Made by a program: the position numbers and the translations under genes | Part shown: in pieces, positions 33,727 through 43,079 of the stretch | Numbering within the stretch: position 1 is the first letter of the stretch | Layout of the letters: every line of letters starts with the position of its first letter | Assembly: GCA_035292585.1 (NCBI GenBank) | Contig: DATDPU010000118.1 | Coordinates: forward strand, 1-64,000 | Source: DASSFZ01 sp035292585 | GTDB lineage: Bacteria; Chloroflexota; Anaerolineae; Fen-1058 | Direction of reading: 5' to 3' | DNA length: 64,000 nt | The notes under the pieces: generated by a model | What the model saw: the letters and a program-made list of their open reading frames with translations, nothing else | What the model was told of the DNA's origin: nothing | Database searches by the model: none

Positions 33727-35373
33727 GTGGTTCGGCTCGATGTCTATCCTGCCCAGAGTACCTTCGCGCCCGGCGAGACGGTGCAGCTGATCGCCGCGAT
33801 CGAGGCTGAAGCAACGGCCAGGGCAGTGATCCATCTCTCGATCGACCACCTGGCGTCCGACGTCGCACAGCGACAGTTTCCGATCGCGCTCATGCCGGGG
33901 CGACAGGCTGTGACACTGAGCTGGGAATCGATTACCATCGCCCCGCGCGGTTATGGAGTCGAGGTCGAGCTGATGGATCGGGATGGGAATGTCCTCGCGA
34001 TCGCATCGACTGCTTTCGACATTCTTGACCATTGGACGCAAGCGCCACGTTACGGCTTCCTGACCGACTTCGCGCCGGGACGCGACAACATCGAAGAAAC
34101 CCTGCGCGCGCTTACGCGATTCCACATCAATGCTCTGCAATTCTACGATTGGATGTATCGGCACGACCAGCTCTTGCCGCCGTCCGATGCGTATGCCGAT
34201 CCCTTGAACCGCCCCTTGGCGCTGGAGACCATTCGCGCGCTTATCGATGCCGCGCATCGACACGGCATCGCCGCCCTACCCTACACCGCCGTATATGCCG
34301 CGTCGCCCGAGTTCTATCGCGCGCACCCGGACTGGGCGCTGTTCAAGGCGGATGGGCAGCCGCTGGACTTCGCGGCTGGGTTTCTTATCTATATGAACCC
34401 TGCCGAAAACTCGCCGTGGAGCCGGCATCTGCTCGAGCAGTTCGACGACGTGCTGCACGCACTCAACTTCGACGGCATCCACATCGATCAGTACGGCGAT
34501 CCCATTGCCGCGCGCGACGCAGCGGGCAGCATCGTCATGCTCGATCGCGCATTTCGCGCGTTCGTCGATGCCGCGACCGAACGGGTCAAGGCCATTCGCT
34601 CGAATGCGGCAGTGGTCTTCAACTGCGTCGGCAACTGGCCGATCGAGACCATCGCGGGCAGCCGGGCCGACCTGATGTACATCGAAGTCTGGAAACCGCA
34701 TACGCAGTGGCGCGACTTGCGACGGCTGATCGTCGAGGCGCAGCGCTTGAACCACAAACCGGTCGTGCTGGCGGCTTACATCGACCCGGCGCGCGAGCAC
34801 AACGTGCGTCTCGCCAACGCCATCGTGTTCGCGAGCGGCGGCAATCATATTGAACTGGGCGAACCTAACGCGCTACTGGCCGACCCATACTTTCCCAAGT
34901 ACGGGCGCATGAGTCCCGCGCTGATCCCAATGCTGCGCGCCTATTACGATTTCGCGGTGCGCTACGAAAACGTCCTGGCGCTTGATACGTGTGATGCCAC
35001 GCCAGCCTGGTCGGGCCGCGTGATCATCGAAGGCGTATCGACCGATTGGCAACAGGATCGGGATGCCGTGTGGCCGATTGTTCGCGCGGGAGATGGCATC
35101 ACGGCGATCAGTCTGATCAATTTGATCGGACTGGCCTCCGCGCATTGGACCGAACCTTTGCCGGGCGCGCCAACACCGCTCAGTCCGCTCACCGTAAAAG
35201 TGTATGTTGATCGCCCAGCCGTTCGAGCCTGGTGGGCCTCACCGGATGGCGACTCTTCACGGGCTGCGCTCGTCGCTCCACAAGTGCAGAGCGATGCGCG
35301 TGGCGACTATCTAGACATTGCCTTAGCGGGCCTGATGTACTGGACGCTGATCGTGTTGGAATGGGAGCGCTAA
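33727..35373 (+). CDS. Intracellular GH66 enzyme (dextranase / cyclic isomalto-oligosaccharide type)
   Basis: A 548-residue GH66 protein without signal peptide. An N-terminal Ig-like domain (VRLDVYPAQSTFAPGETVQL) is followed by the barrel: RYGFLTDF, FHINALQFYDWMYRHDQLLPP, FDGIHIDQYGD and MYIEVWKPH. By family analogy Asp254 (in HIDQ) is the nucleophile and Glu320 (in YIEVW) the acid/base; I inferred these positions. Where the secreted enzyme at 37223-42565 has a CBM35 inserted, this protein runs straight on (LAAYIDPAREHNVRLANAIVFASGG). GTG 33727 is chosen; an upstream ATG at 33610 would overlap the permease. It should cleave imported alpha-1,6-glucans. Confidence 0.9.
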   Translation: MVRLDVYPAQSTFAPGETVQLIAAIEAEATARAVIHLSIDHLASDVAQRQFPIALMPGRQAVTLSWESITIAPRGYGVEVELMDRDGNVLAIASTAFDILDHWTQAPRYGFLTDFAPGRDNIEETLRALTRFHINALQFYDWMYRHDQLLPPSDAYADPLNRPLALETIRALIDAAHRHGIAALPYTAVYAASPEFYRAHPDWALFKADGQPLDFAAGFLIYMNPAENSPWSRHLLEQFDDVLHALNFDGIHIDQYGDPIAARDAAGSIVMLDRAFRAFVDAATERVKAIRSNAAVVFNCVGNWPIETIAGSRADLMYIEVWKPHTQWRDLRRLIVEAQRLNHKPVVLAAYIDPAREHNVRLANAIVFASGGNHIELGEPNALLADPYFPKYGRMSPALIPMLRAYYDFAVRYENVLALDTCDATPAWSGRVIIEGVSTDWQQDRDAVWPIVRAGDGITAISLINLIGLASAHWTEPLPGAPTPLSPLTVKVYVDRPAVRAWWASPDGDSSRAALVAPQVQSDARGDYLDIALAGLMYWTLIVLEWER

Positions 35374-35379
35374 ACATTT

Positions 35380-36450
35380 ATGGACTTGTTTCAACGCAGC
35401 ATCGACATCCTCCTGGCGAATCAGCACTCTTCGGGCGCGTACGTGGCCTGCCCGGCATTCCCCGTCTATCAGTTCTGCTGGTTTCGCGACGCGTCGTATG
35501 TGGCCTACGCTCTGGACTGCGCCGATCAATCGGCCAGCGCCGCGCGCTACCATGCTTGGGCCGCGCGCACGCTTCTGCGTTATCGTGAGCCGGTGCGGCG
35601 CGGCCTGCGCAAACTTCAGGCTGGGCAAGCGCTGGAACCGGGCGACTACATCCACACTCGCTATCACCTCAATGGCTCGGTCGAGACGGATGGCGAATGG
35701 CCCAACTTCCAACTCGACGGCATCGGCACGTGGCTGTGGAGTCTAGCCGAACATCATCGCTTCAACGGCACAACACTTGCGGAGGAACAGTGTCAGGCCG
35801 TTGAGCTGTGCGTTGACTATTTACTTGCGCTGTGGGATCGACCCTGCTATGACTGTTGGGAAGAGCGACCCGACCAGCTGCACACTTATACGCTCGGCGC
35901 GCTGTATCAAGGGCTGGCCTGCTTTGCCGACATTCGAACGACTGTGCCGGATGTCTTAGCGCATATCCGATCGGCGATCCAATCCCGCGCCGTCCACGAC
36001 GGGCATTTGATCAAGGACTTGAACGGCAGCGATGAAGTTGATGGCAACCTGATCGCCCTGGCAGTGCCCAACAGTGTGTATGCGGCGAACGATCCCATCA
36101 TACGCGCGACGATCGCGCGGATCGAAGCGGATTTATGCCGCGACGGAGGCGGCGTGCATCGTTACGCCGCCGATACCTACTACGGCGGCGGCGAGTGGGT
36201 GCTGCTCACCGCCTGGTTAGGTTGGTATTACGCGCACGTCGGCGCAGTGGAGCGTGCTCGACAGTTGTTGGCGTGGATCGAGGCGCAAGCGGATGAGCAA
36301 GGCCACTTGCCGGAACAGGTCGCGGCGCATCTCAACCAACCGGCTTACCTGGCCGAATGGCGGCAGCGCTGGGGCGAGAGCGCGCGGCCATTGTTGTGGT
36401 CACATGCCGCGTACATCATCCTGCGGCAGGCGATCGAGCGCGTAGTCTAG
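35380..36450 (+). CDS. Intracellular GH15 glucoamylase/glucodextranase-like enzyme
   Basis: A 356-residue GH15 (alpha/alpha)6-barrel without signal peptide. Motifs: YQFCWFRDASYVAYAL, GEWPNFQLDGIGTWLW, CWEERPDQLHTYTLGALYQG with probable catalytic acid Glu161, and GHLPEQVAAHL with probable base Glu312, followed by PLLWSHAAYI. The N-terminal beta sandwich of classical bacterial GH15 enzymes is absent. It follows the GH66 gene by 6 bp and would release glucose from the oligosaccharides that enzyme makes. The stop codon TAG lies inside a dispersed repeat that begins at 36442, so the last residues (VV) may not be the original ones. Confidence 0.9.
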   Translation: MDLFQRSIDILLANQHSSGAYVACPAFPVYQFCWFRDASYVAYALDCADQSASAARYHAWAARTLLRYREPVRRGLRKLQAGQALEPGDYIHTRYHLNGSVETDGEWPNFQLDGIGTWLWSLAEHHRFNGTTLAEEQCQAVELCVDYLLALWDRPCYDCWEERPDQLHTYTLGALYQGLACFADIRTTVPDVLAHIRSAIQSRAVHDGHLIKDLNGSDEVDGNLIALAVPNSVYAANDPIIRATIARIEADLCRDGGGVHRYAADTYYGGGEWVLLTAWLGWYYAHVGAVERARQLLAWIEAQADEQGHLPEQVAAHLNQPAYLAEWRQRWGESARPLLWSHAAYIILRQAIERVV

Positions 36451-36541
36451 GGCCTTGTGCCCGTCCAGCGCCCACAACCCCACAAGGGGGCGCAAGCAGG
36501 GGGCTAGACTACGGCCTATCACTTTCGGATGGACTGACTAC
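36442..36541. repeat. Palindromic GTAGTCTAG repeat, copy 2
   Basis: Begins GTAGTCTAGGGCCTTGTGCC and has GGGGGCTAGACTACGGCC near the end, with GTAGTCTAG and CTAGACTAC as perfect inverted arms. It matches the copy at 19821-19922 closely, with a 2-bp length difference near the left arm. It supplies the stop codon of the preceding GH15 gene. Confidence 0.9.
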
Positions 36542-36577
36542 TTACCCCTCGCGGGCGACTTCGGGACAACTTTCCAC

Positions 36578-37126
36578 ATGTTGGTTCTGGTCGAGGATCA
36601 AGGCGAAGCGGTTCGGCTGGCGCCCTGGCTCAAGCGGGCGGGCTATCAGGTCTTGTTTGCCGATACGCTGCCCGAGGCTGCGCGTTGGTTGGGCACACGG
36701 GCCGGCTCGCGCGCAGTCATCGGTTCATGCCAGACACTCGCGCCCGATCTGTTCCACGCGTTGATCGGGTCGCGCACGCTGCCGGATGCGCCGCCGGCCA
36801 ATCTGGAAACGATCGCGCCGGGCATCCTGTTTGACGTCAGTCGCCAGGCCATCCGCAACGGCGCGAGCGTCCAGCCGCTCACCATGACCGAAGCGCGCCT
36901 GCTGCGCGCGCTGCTCGATCATCCGGGTCGCCCGCTCAGCCGCGTTCAATTGCTCGATCTGGTCTGGGGCTTCGACTATGCCGGTCAGAGTCGCGAAGTT
37001 GACGTCTACGTTCGTTATTTGCGGCGCAAGATCGAGCCTGAGCCGACTGAGCCGCGCTTCATCTTGACGGTGCGCGGCCTGGGCTACATGCTGAAGCGCC
37101 CCGATCCGCCTGATGGAGAACTCTAA
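36578..37126 (+). CDS. OmpR-type DNA-binding protein with a shortened, degenerate receiver
   Basis: A 182-residue protein. Residues 1-65 look like the start of a response-regulator receiver (MLVLVEDQGEAVRLAPWLKRAGYQVLFADTLPEAARWL) but the domain is cut short and the phospho-acceptor Asp region is missing. Residues 80-175 are a complete winged-helix effector (PLTMTEARLLRALLDHPGRPLSRVQLLDLVW...DVYVRYLRRKIEP...TVRGLGYML). No histidine kinase is nearby. It may act without phosphorylation on the flanking dextran genes. ATG 36578 lies at the receiver start; an upstream start would be repeat-encoded. Confidence 0.8.
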   Translation: MLVLVEDQGEAVRLAPWLKRAGYQVLFADTLPEAARWLGTRAGSRAVIGSCQTLAPDLFHALIGSRTLPDAPPANLETIAPGILFDVSRQAIRNGASVQPLTMTEARLLRALLDHPGRPLSRVQLLDLVWGFDYAGQSREVDVYVRYLRRKIEPEPTEPRFILTVRGLGYMLKRPDPPDGEL

Positions 37127-37222
37127 CATTCCGCGCCGCTTTCCCGCAGAATTCCAATAATCGGCGGGTACAATTATTTACCAACCGAACAAAGCCAAGC
37201 TTATCGCCAAGGAGGAAGGACG

Positions 37223-40200
37223 ATGCGTCGTACAGTATTGAGTCTCACCGTGGTTTGCTCGATCTTACTGAGCTTGATCCCGCTCCCCACACTCGCCCTC
37301 TCACGCGTCGATCGCAGTCGCGTCGGCGTGCCGCCCAGCACGGGCACCCTGATCAATCGCGTCTTCACCGATAAGGCGCGTTACACGCCCGGCGCGCAGG
37401 CGACCATCAGCGCCGTGTTGAAAAACAACACCGGCTCGACCTGGAACGGCAATCTCAACCTGACTGTCACCCATTTGGAGAGCACCGTCCACACGGCCAG
37501 CCAGGCGGTCAATATTTCCGCCGGCGCCGTCCAGACAAAAACCTTCACCTGGACGACGCCCATCACCGACTTTCAAGGCTATCAGGTGCAGATGGCCGCC
37601 GGCACGACCGACTACAACGCCAGTGCGATCGACGTGTCGAGTACGTGGACACGCTATCCGCGCTATGGCTACGTGCATGCCTTCACATCGGGCCAGACCC
37701 AGGCGCAAAGCCAGGACAAAATCCGGCTGCTCTCGGAGAACTATCACATCGACGCCGTGCAGTTCTACGATTGGATGTGGCGGCACGAGCAGGTCATCTC
37801 GCGCACGAATCAAGTCCTCAACAATCCCTGGTACGATTGGGCCGGCAACCCGATTGCTTACCCGGTCATCCAAGACCTGATCACGGCCACGCACTCGTAC
37901 AGCATGACGGCCATGCCGTACTTCATGATCTACGCCGGCTTGCAAGGCTACGAGCAAATCTCCGGCGTGAACCCACAGTGGGGCCTGTTCGCCGACACGA
38001 CGCATACCAATCAGCGCGTCTTCGACTTCGGCGACAACAACGGCAACACGAACCTGTGGATCTTCAACCCGGCCAACCCCAACTGGCAGAACCATCTCTT
38101 CCGCCAGTACGACGACGCGATCAAGACGCTTGACTTCGACGGCATCCACCTCGATCAGATGGGCAACTACTGGGGCGGGCCGTACTACGATTACTGGGGC
38201 AATAGCGTCGATCTGGGCAACAGTTTCTCGGCTTTGCTCAACAATGCCAAAGAACACGTCAACGCCTTCGCCTACCACACGCCGGGCGCAGCCGGTCAGA
38301 ACGCGCTGACGTTCAACATGGTCAACGGCGGCGTCAACGCCTGGGGCGTGAATGACGTGTTGAACAGCAGCCTGGATTTCAACTACAGCGAAATCTGGGA
38401 GAACAGTATCACCTACAAGCAGATCTACGACTTCGTCCGCACCAGCCGTCTGAACAGTAACGGCAAGGCGCTGGTGCTGGCCGCGTACATGAACTACGAG
38501 GAGAACACCGGCACGCGCTACGAAGCGGAAAGCGCCACGCTCAACGGCGTGGGCACTAACACCAACCACACCGGCTACACCGGGAGCGGCTTCGTCGACC
38601 AGTTCGGCGAATCGGGCGACTACGTGCAGTTCAGCATCTCCGTCCCCGAAGACGGCAAGTACGCACTGGTCTTCCGCTACGCCAATGATACCGGATCGAC
38701 CAACACGCGCAGCGTCTACGTCGACGGCGTCGATAAGGCGCAGCTCAAGTTCCTCGATCAGGCCAACTGGGATACCTGGGCGCGCGATGCGTACTACGTG
38801 GCCGATCTGACTTCCGGCGCGCACACGGTGAAGCTCGCCCGCGACGCCAACGATTCCGGCTTCATCAATCTCGACAGCCTGACGCTCGGCACGTTCGACG
38901 AAGACAGCGTGCGGCTGGCGAATGCGGCGTTCGCCGCCTCGGGCGCGACCCACATCGAGATGGGCGAAGGCGACCAGATGCTGGGCCATCCGTACTTCCC
39001 CAACAGCAGCAAGCAGATGCGCAACTCGCTCAAGACGGCGATGAAAGACACCTACGACTTCATCACCGCCTATGAGAACCTGCTATTCGATCCGGGCATC
39101 GGTTACGGCGACAGCGGCGCGCAGTGGATCAACATCACCGGCGAAACACTCAGCGGCGACGGCAGCGGCGGCACGATCTGGACGATGTCCAAACGCGATG
39201 CGAGCTACGACCTCGTGCATCTGATCAACCTGGTCGGCAACGACAACGATTGGCGCGACGAAGCCAATACGCCGACGACCAAGAACAACCTGGCCGTGAA
39301 GTATTACATTGGGCCGGATGCGAGCGTGTCGGGCGTGTACGTCGCCTCGCCCGACATCGACCACGGCGCGACGAACTCGCTGTCGTACAGCACCGGAACC
39401 GACTCGACCGGGCGCTACGTCTCGTTCACCGTGCCCAGCCTGAAATACTGGGACATGGTTTACATCAAGCGCACGTTTGCCATCCCTGGCAGCGATCGCT
39501 ACGAAGCCGAGAGCGCGGTGAAGACTGCCGTCTCGACCAACACCAATCACACCGGCTACACCGGCAGCGGCTTCGTCGATGGCTTCGCCAGCCAGGGCGA
39601 TGGCGTATCCTTCACCATCAACGCGCCAACCGAAGACGACTACTATCTCAAGTTCCGCTACGCCAACGACACCGGCTCGACCGCGACGCGCGACATCTAC
39701 GTCGATGGCAATTTCGCGGGTCGAGTGTATATGAAAGACCTGGCGAACTGGGACACCTGGGGCAACGGCATCCTGACGACGCGGCTCAAGCCCGGTCTGC
39801 ATCACGTGGTGATGTATTACGGCGCGAGCAACGCCAACGCCATCAACCTCGACAACCTGGAAGTGAAGAAGACTTACGTGTGGACCTTCAACGGCAAGAT
39901 CGACCGGTTGCCGGAAGGGTTTTACCTGACCACGCGCGTCGGCGTATCTGGCTATGTCCACTGGGGCACCAACAACTGGACCGGCGTCACCGACACCTGG
40001 TTCGTCCAGAACGGCTCGTCGAACGGCGGCGAGGACTACGAGGCGACCATCGGCCCGTTCAGCGGCGACACCGAGATCAACTTCACTTTCGCCTGGGATG
40101 ACAACGGCGACGGCACGATCGACCGCTGGGAGGGGCAAGACTTCTCGATCGGCGCGAACATGCCGACGAACACCTACTACAACGTCGAAGGCATCTCCGG

Positions 40201-42565
40201 CAACAACTATGCCTTCGCTCAGTTCGACGCACGGGGCGGGCTGTTCGACTTCATGACGCCGCTCGGCATCTGGAGCGGCATCAAGGTCGATGGCTCGGTC
40301 GGGTCGCAGGGCGCGCAGGTCAACCTCTACAAATCGACCGGCGGCGTGAAGGTCGGCTCAACCTACTACTGGCTCAACGATCCGGCCTACTGGACGTACA
40401 GCCAGACCTACGTCACCGACACGACGACGATCAAGACCACCGCCACGCACAAGACCGAACCAATCAAAGTCACGTCCTACGGCTTCGTGCCCAAGAACAT
40501 TACCTTCCCCAACGACACCGGCGGCCAGCCCGTGCGCGGCATGGTCGTGCAGCGCATGACGGTCGAGAACACGAGCGGGTCGCAGAAGACGGTGTCGGTC
40601 TTGTACTATCAAGACATGAATATCAACGGCGCGGATGCGCAAGATAGCGTGACCTGGAAATCGACCGAAGGCGCGTTGTACTTCCACGATGGCGGCGATG
40701 CCGGTAGTGGCCGCACCCGCACGCTCGACTTCGGCCTGGTGATGACCACCACACCGCCAATAACGCTCGGTCACAAGGAATTCCAGATCACCGACGCGGC
40801 TTACCTCTCGCAGACAGTCACGCTGAACGCGAGTTCGAGCCGCAACTTCGACGTGCTGCTCGTCGGCGCGACCGCCGGGTCAACCGGGCAGAATCTGTAC
40901 GACAGCCACATCAAGCCGGCGGTCAACTGGTTCAAAGGCTCGAACCCCGGTTCGCTCCAGACCACGACCGAGAGCTTCTGGACGAACCTGTTGAACAGCA
41001 CCGCGACGACCTTCGAGACGCCCGATGCGACGTACAACAACCTGTACAAGCGCAGCCTGCTCACGACCTACCTGTACTTCGACGGCGAGAAAGGCGGCAT
41101 GGGCGCCGGCTCGTTCAACGGCGCGTACTTCTACAACTGGCCGCGCGACGCCGTTTACGGCGCGGCCACGCTCGACCGCGCGGGTATCCATGACATTCCT
41201 GAGAAACTCTACGACTGGTTGTGGAACACCGCCGAGCGCGACAAGGTCGGCAACGACATCGGCGGCGACGGCGTGTACCATCGCTTCTGGTATCAGAAGT
41301 ACACGATGGATGGCCAGCGCGAATGGGTGAACCCGCAGGTCGATGAAACGGCCATCATCCCGTGGGGCGCGTGGTATCACTACCAGATGACGGGCAACAC
41401 GACGTTCCGCGATACGTACGACGACCTGGTGCGCGAGGCCGCCGACGTGGCTTCGACCGAGAACCCGCACGAGTGCATGAACTACGACGGCACGCTCAAG
41501 CTGATGTACGCCCAGAACATTTGGGAAGACAAGTGGGGCTACTTCCTGTACTCGAACGCCAACATCGTGGCCGGGCTGCGCGACGGCGCAGCGTACATGG
41601 ATGCGGTGGGCGATACGACCTGGCGCAACACCTTCAACACGCGCAAGACCGACTTCACCTGGGGCATCACCAACTCACTCTACAACGCCACCACGCTGCG
41701 CTACGATCACGGTCGCTACGTCAAGAAGGTCGGCTACTGCACCAACTCCGGCCTCGAACTCAACCGCGATGTCTCAGCCGACGTGGATATGCTCGGCCTG
41801 GTCACGCCGTGGAACGTGCTGCCGGTCACCGACACCAAAGTGATCAGCACCGTCTTGCACGTCGAGCCGGCGCTCACCGACTTCAGCGAGACGAAGATGG
41901 GCTACGGCGGCGTGCTACGCTATCGCGCCGATCAGGAAGAACTCTACGGCTCGGACTATCGCGACCACGGCGATGCCTACTACGATGGCGGGCCGTGGTT
42001 CATGGCGACCGACTGGATGAGCGAGTATTACCTGGAGTGGGCGGATACGATCAGCGGGACGGCCAAGACCGACACGGCCAAGACGTATCTGGATTACATC
42101 ACGCGCTACGTCGGCGACCTGGGCATCGGCGCGGAGCAGATCGACGAGAACAAACCCGACACGACCTTCGCGCTGGAGACGGCCTGGGCCAACGTGTGGG
42201 AATCGAATGGCAAGTTCGTCGATAACATGCTGGCCTTCGTCGATTACCAGTACATCGCGCCGAGCAACGCCATCACGGTGACGCCGAAGCTGCCTACCGC
42301 CTGGAACTATCTCGGCTCGAAGATCCAGGTCAAGAACGGCAACCTGTACGTCAAGGTGACGAAGGGAACCAACCAGCGGCTGATCGATCTGGACAACAAC
42401 TCGACCAACAACCTGAGCGTGGAGGTCTACATCCAGACCGACAAGTCGCCCAGCAGCGTGACGGGCACTTCGCTGAACTGGTCATATAGCGCACAGACCG
42501 GGCGGGTGAAGTTGTACGGCACGCTCAACGCCAGCACGACCAGCGACATCACGATCAACTACTGA
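37223..42565 (+). CDS. Secreted multidomain GH66-CBM35-GH15 alpha-1,6-glucanase
   Basis: A 1780-residue exported enzyme. Signal peptide 1-26; Ig-like domain to about 135; GH66 barrel with FDGIHLDQMGN (probable nucleophile Asp311) and NYSEIWEN (probable acid/base Glu390); a CBM35 inserted into the barrel at about 432-555 (RYEAESATLNGVGTNTNHTG), as in cyclic isomalto-oligosaccharide glucanotransferases; the rest of GH66; a second CBM35 at about 760-885; a beta-sandwich region; and a GH15 barrel at about 1260-1680 with PQVDETAIIPWGAW, NIWEDKWGYF (Glu1435) and GIGAEQIDEN (Glu1638). Endo- or transglycosylating attack and exo-release of glucose would thus sit on one chain. AAGGAGGAAG precedes ATG; a strong terminator follows. 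No anchor is seen. Confidence 0.92.
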   Translation: MRRTVLSLTVVCSILLSLIPLPTLALSRVDRSRVGVPPSTGTLINRVFTDKARYTPGAQATISAVLKNNTGSTWNGNLNLTVTHLESTVHTASQAVNISAGAVQTKTFTWTTPITDFQGYQVQMAAGTTDYNASAIDVSSTWTRYPRYGYVHAFTSGQTQAQSQDKIRLLSENYHIDAVQFYDWMWRHEQVISRTNQVLNNPWYDWAGNPIAYPVIQDLITATHSYSMTAMPYFMIYAGLQGYEQISGVNPQWGLFADTTHTNQRVFDFGDNNGNTNLWIFNPANPNWQNHLFRQYDDAIKTLDFDGIHLDQMGNYWGGPYYDYWGNSVDLGNSFSALLNNAKEHVNAFAYHTPGAAGQNALTFNMVNGGVNAWGVNDVLNSSLDFNYSEIWENSITYKQIYDFVRTSRLNSNGKALVLAAYMNYEENTGTRYEAESATLNGVGTNTNHTGYTGSGFVDQFGESGDYVQFSISVPEDGKYALVFRYANDTGSTNTRSVYVDGVDKAQLKFLDQANWDTWARDAYYVADLTSGAHTVKLARDANDSGFINLDSLTLGTFDEDSVRLANAAFAASGATHIEMGEGDQMLGHPYFPNSSKQMRNSLKTAMKDTYDFITAYENLLFDPGIGYGDSGAQWINITGETLSGDGSGGTIWTMSKRDASYDLVHLINLVGNDNDWRDEANTPTTKNNLAVKYYIGPDASVSGVYVASPDIDHGATNSLSYSTGTDSTGRYVSFTVPSLKYWDMVYIKRTFAIPGSDRYEAESAVKTAVSTNTNHTGYTGSGFVDGFASQGDGVSFTINAPTEDDYYLKFRYANDTGSTATRDIYVDGNFAGRVYMKDLANWDTWGNGILTTRLKPGLHHVVMYYGASNANAINLDNLEVKKTYVWTFNGKIDRLPEGFYLTTRVGVSGYVHWGTNNWTGVTDTWFVQNGSSNGGEDYEATIGPFSGDTEINFTFAWDDNGDGTIDRWEGQDFSIGANMPTNTYYNVEGISGNNYAFAQFDARGGLFDFMTPLGIWSGIKVDGSVGSQGAQVNLYKSTGGVKVGSTYYWLNDPAYWTYSQTYVTDTTTIKTTATHKTEPIKVTSYGFVPKNITFPNDTGGQPVRGMVVQRMTVENTSGSQKTVSVLYYQDMNINGADAQDSVTWKSTEGALYFHDGGDAGSGRTRTLDFGLVMTTTPPITLGHKEFQITDAAYLSQTVTLNASSSRNFDVLLVGATAGSTGQNLYDSHIKPAVNWFKGSNPGSLQTTTESFWTNLLNSTATTFETPDATYNNLYKRSLLTTYLYFDGEKGGMGAGSFNGAYFYNWPRDAVYGAATLDRAGIHDIPEKLYDWLWNTAERDKVGNDIGGDGVYHRFWYQKYTMDGQREWVNPQVDETAIIPWGAWYHYQMTGNTTFRDTYDDLVREAADVASTENPHECMNYDGTLKLMYAQNIWEDKWGYFLYSNANIVAGLRDGAAYMDAVGDTTWRNTFNTRKTDFTWGITNSLYNATTLRYDHGRYVKKVGYCTNSGLELNRDVSADVDMLGLVTPWNVLPVTDTKVISTVLHVEPALTDFSETKMGYGGVLRYRADQEELYGSDYRDHGDAYYDGGPWFMATDWMSEYYLEWADTISGTAKTDTAKTYLDYITRYVGDLGIGAEQIDENKPDTTFALETAWANVWESNGKFVDNMLAFVDYQYIAPSNAITVTPKLPTAWNYLGSKIQVKNGNLYVKVTKGTNQRLIDLDNNSTNNLSVEVYIQTDKSPSSVTGTSLNWSYSAQTGRVKLYGTLNASTTSDITINY

Positions 42566-42589
42566 GAGACGCCACGAGCCGTTTTCCGG

Positions 42590-42621
42590 GGAGAAGCAGG
42601 CTATCCTGCTTCTCCTTTTTT
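42590..42621 (+). terminator. Intrinsic terminator after the GH66-GH15 gene
   Basis: GGAGAAGCAGG (42590-42600), loop CTAT, CCTGCTTCTCC (42605-42615), then six T. Perfect 11-bp stem. Confidence 0.95.
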
Positions 42622-43079
42622 ATCGATGGTAGAAGAGATCAGGATTATCAATCAACGGCCTGAGCCGGTGATCCAGTTCTTGGCTGGGTTGTTGGTCGGG
42701 CTGCGGAGGCAGGGTCAATGTGACGAAGTTGCTCTAATTCCACCCCCACCCTCGCGCATTCCAACTTTCGATAGACGACAACCAGGCCGGTTTAGGGCTA
42801 TGCTGTCAGCGTAACCCTGGAATGGCCTCTTGTCGGCTGCGCTCCCACTGCTCAAAACGCCAACGAGCCTACTTCGGCAGTCGGAGAGCTGGAACTAATT
42901 ATTCATTTTGCTGCTCACCGCCTTGGCGCAAGTGGTGTGATTGTCACAGGCGGCAGGGAAGGGAATAGCACGTGAGGCGTCCCTCAGCACTGCCAAGAGC
43001 GACCATCCGTATCGGTTCAGGCATAGCGCTCAGCGCGAATCCTCTATCTGGGACCTACGCGCTTTAAGGAGAAGATACG
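42622..43079. other. 458-bp gap without recognisable gene
   Basis: Short open frames occur on both strands but none has a ribosome-binding site with a protein-like sequence. AAGGAGAAG just before 43080 belongs to the next gene. I see no repeat or RNA motif. Confidence 0.5.

Noticed and set aside
37301..38989. 562-codon antisense frame within the GH66-GH15 gene
   Set aside because: Valine/arginine-rich shadow created by the GC-skewed codons of the real gene; no domain recognised.
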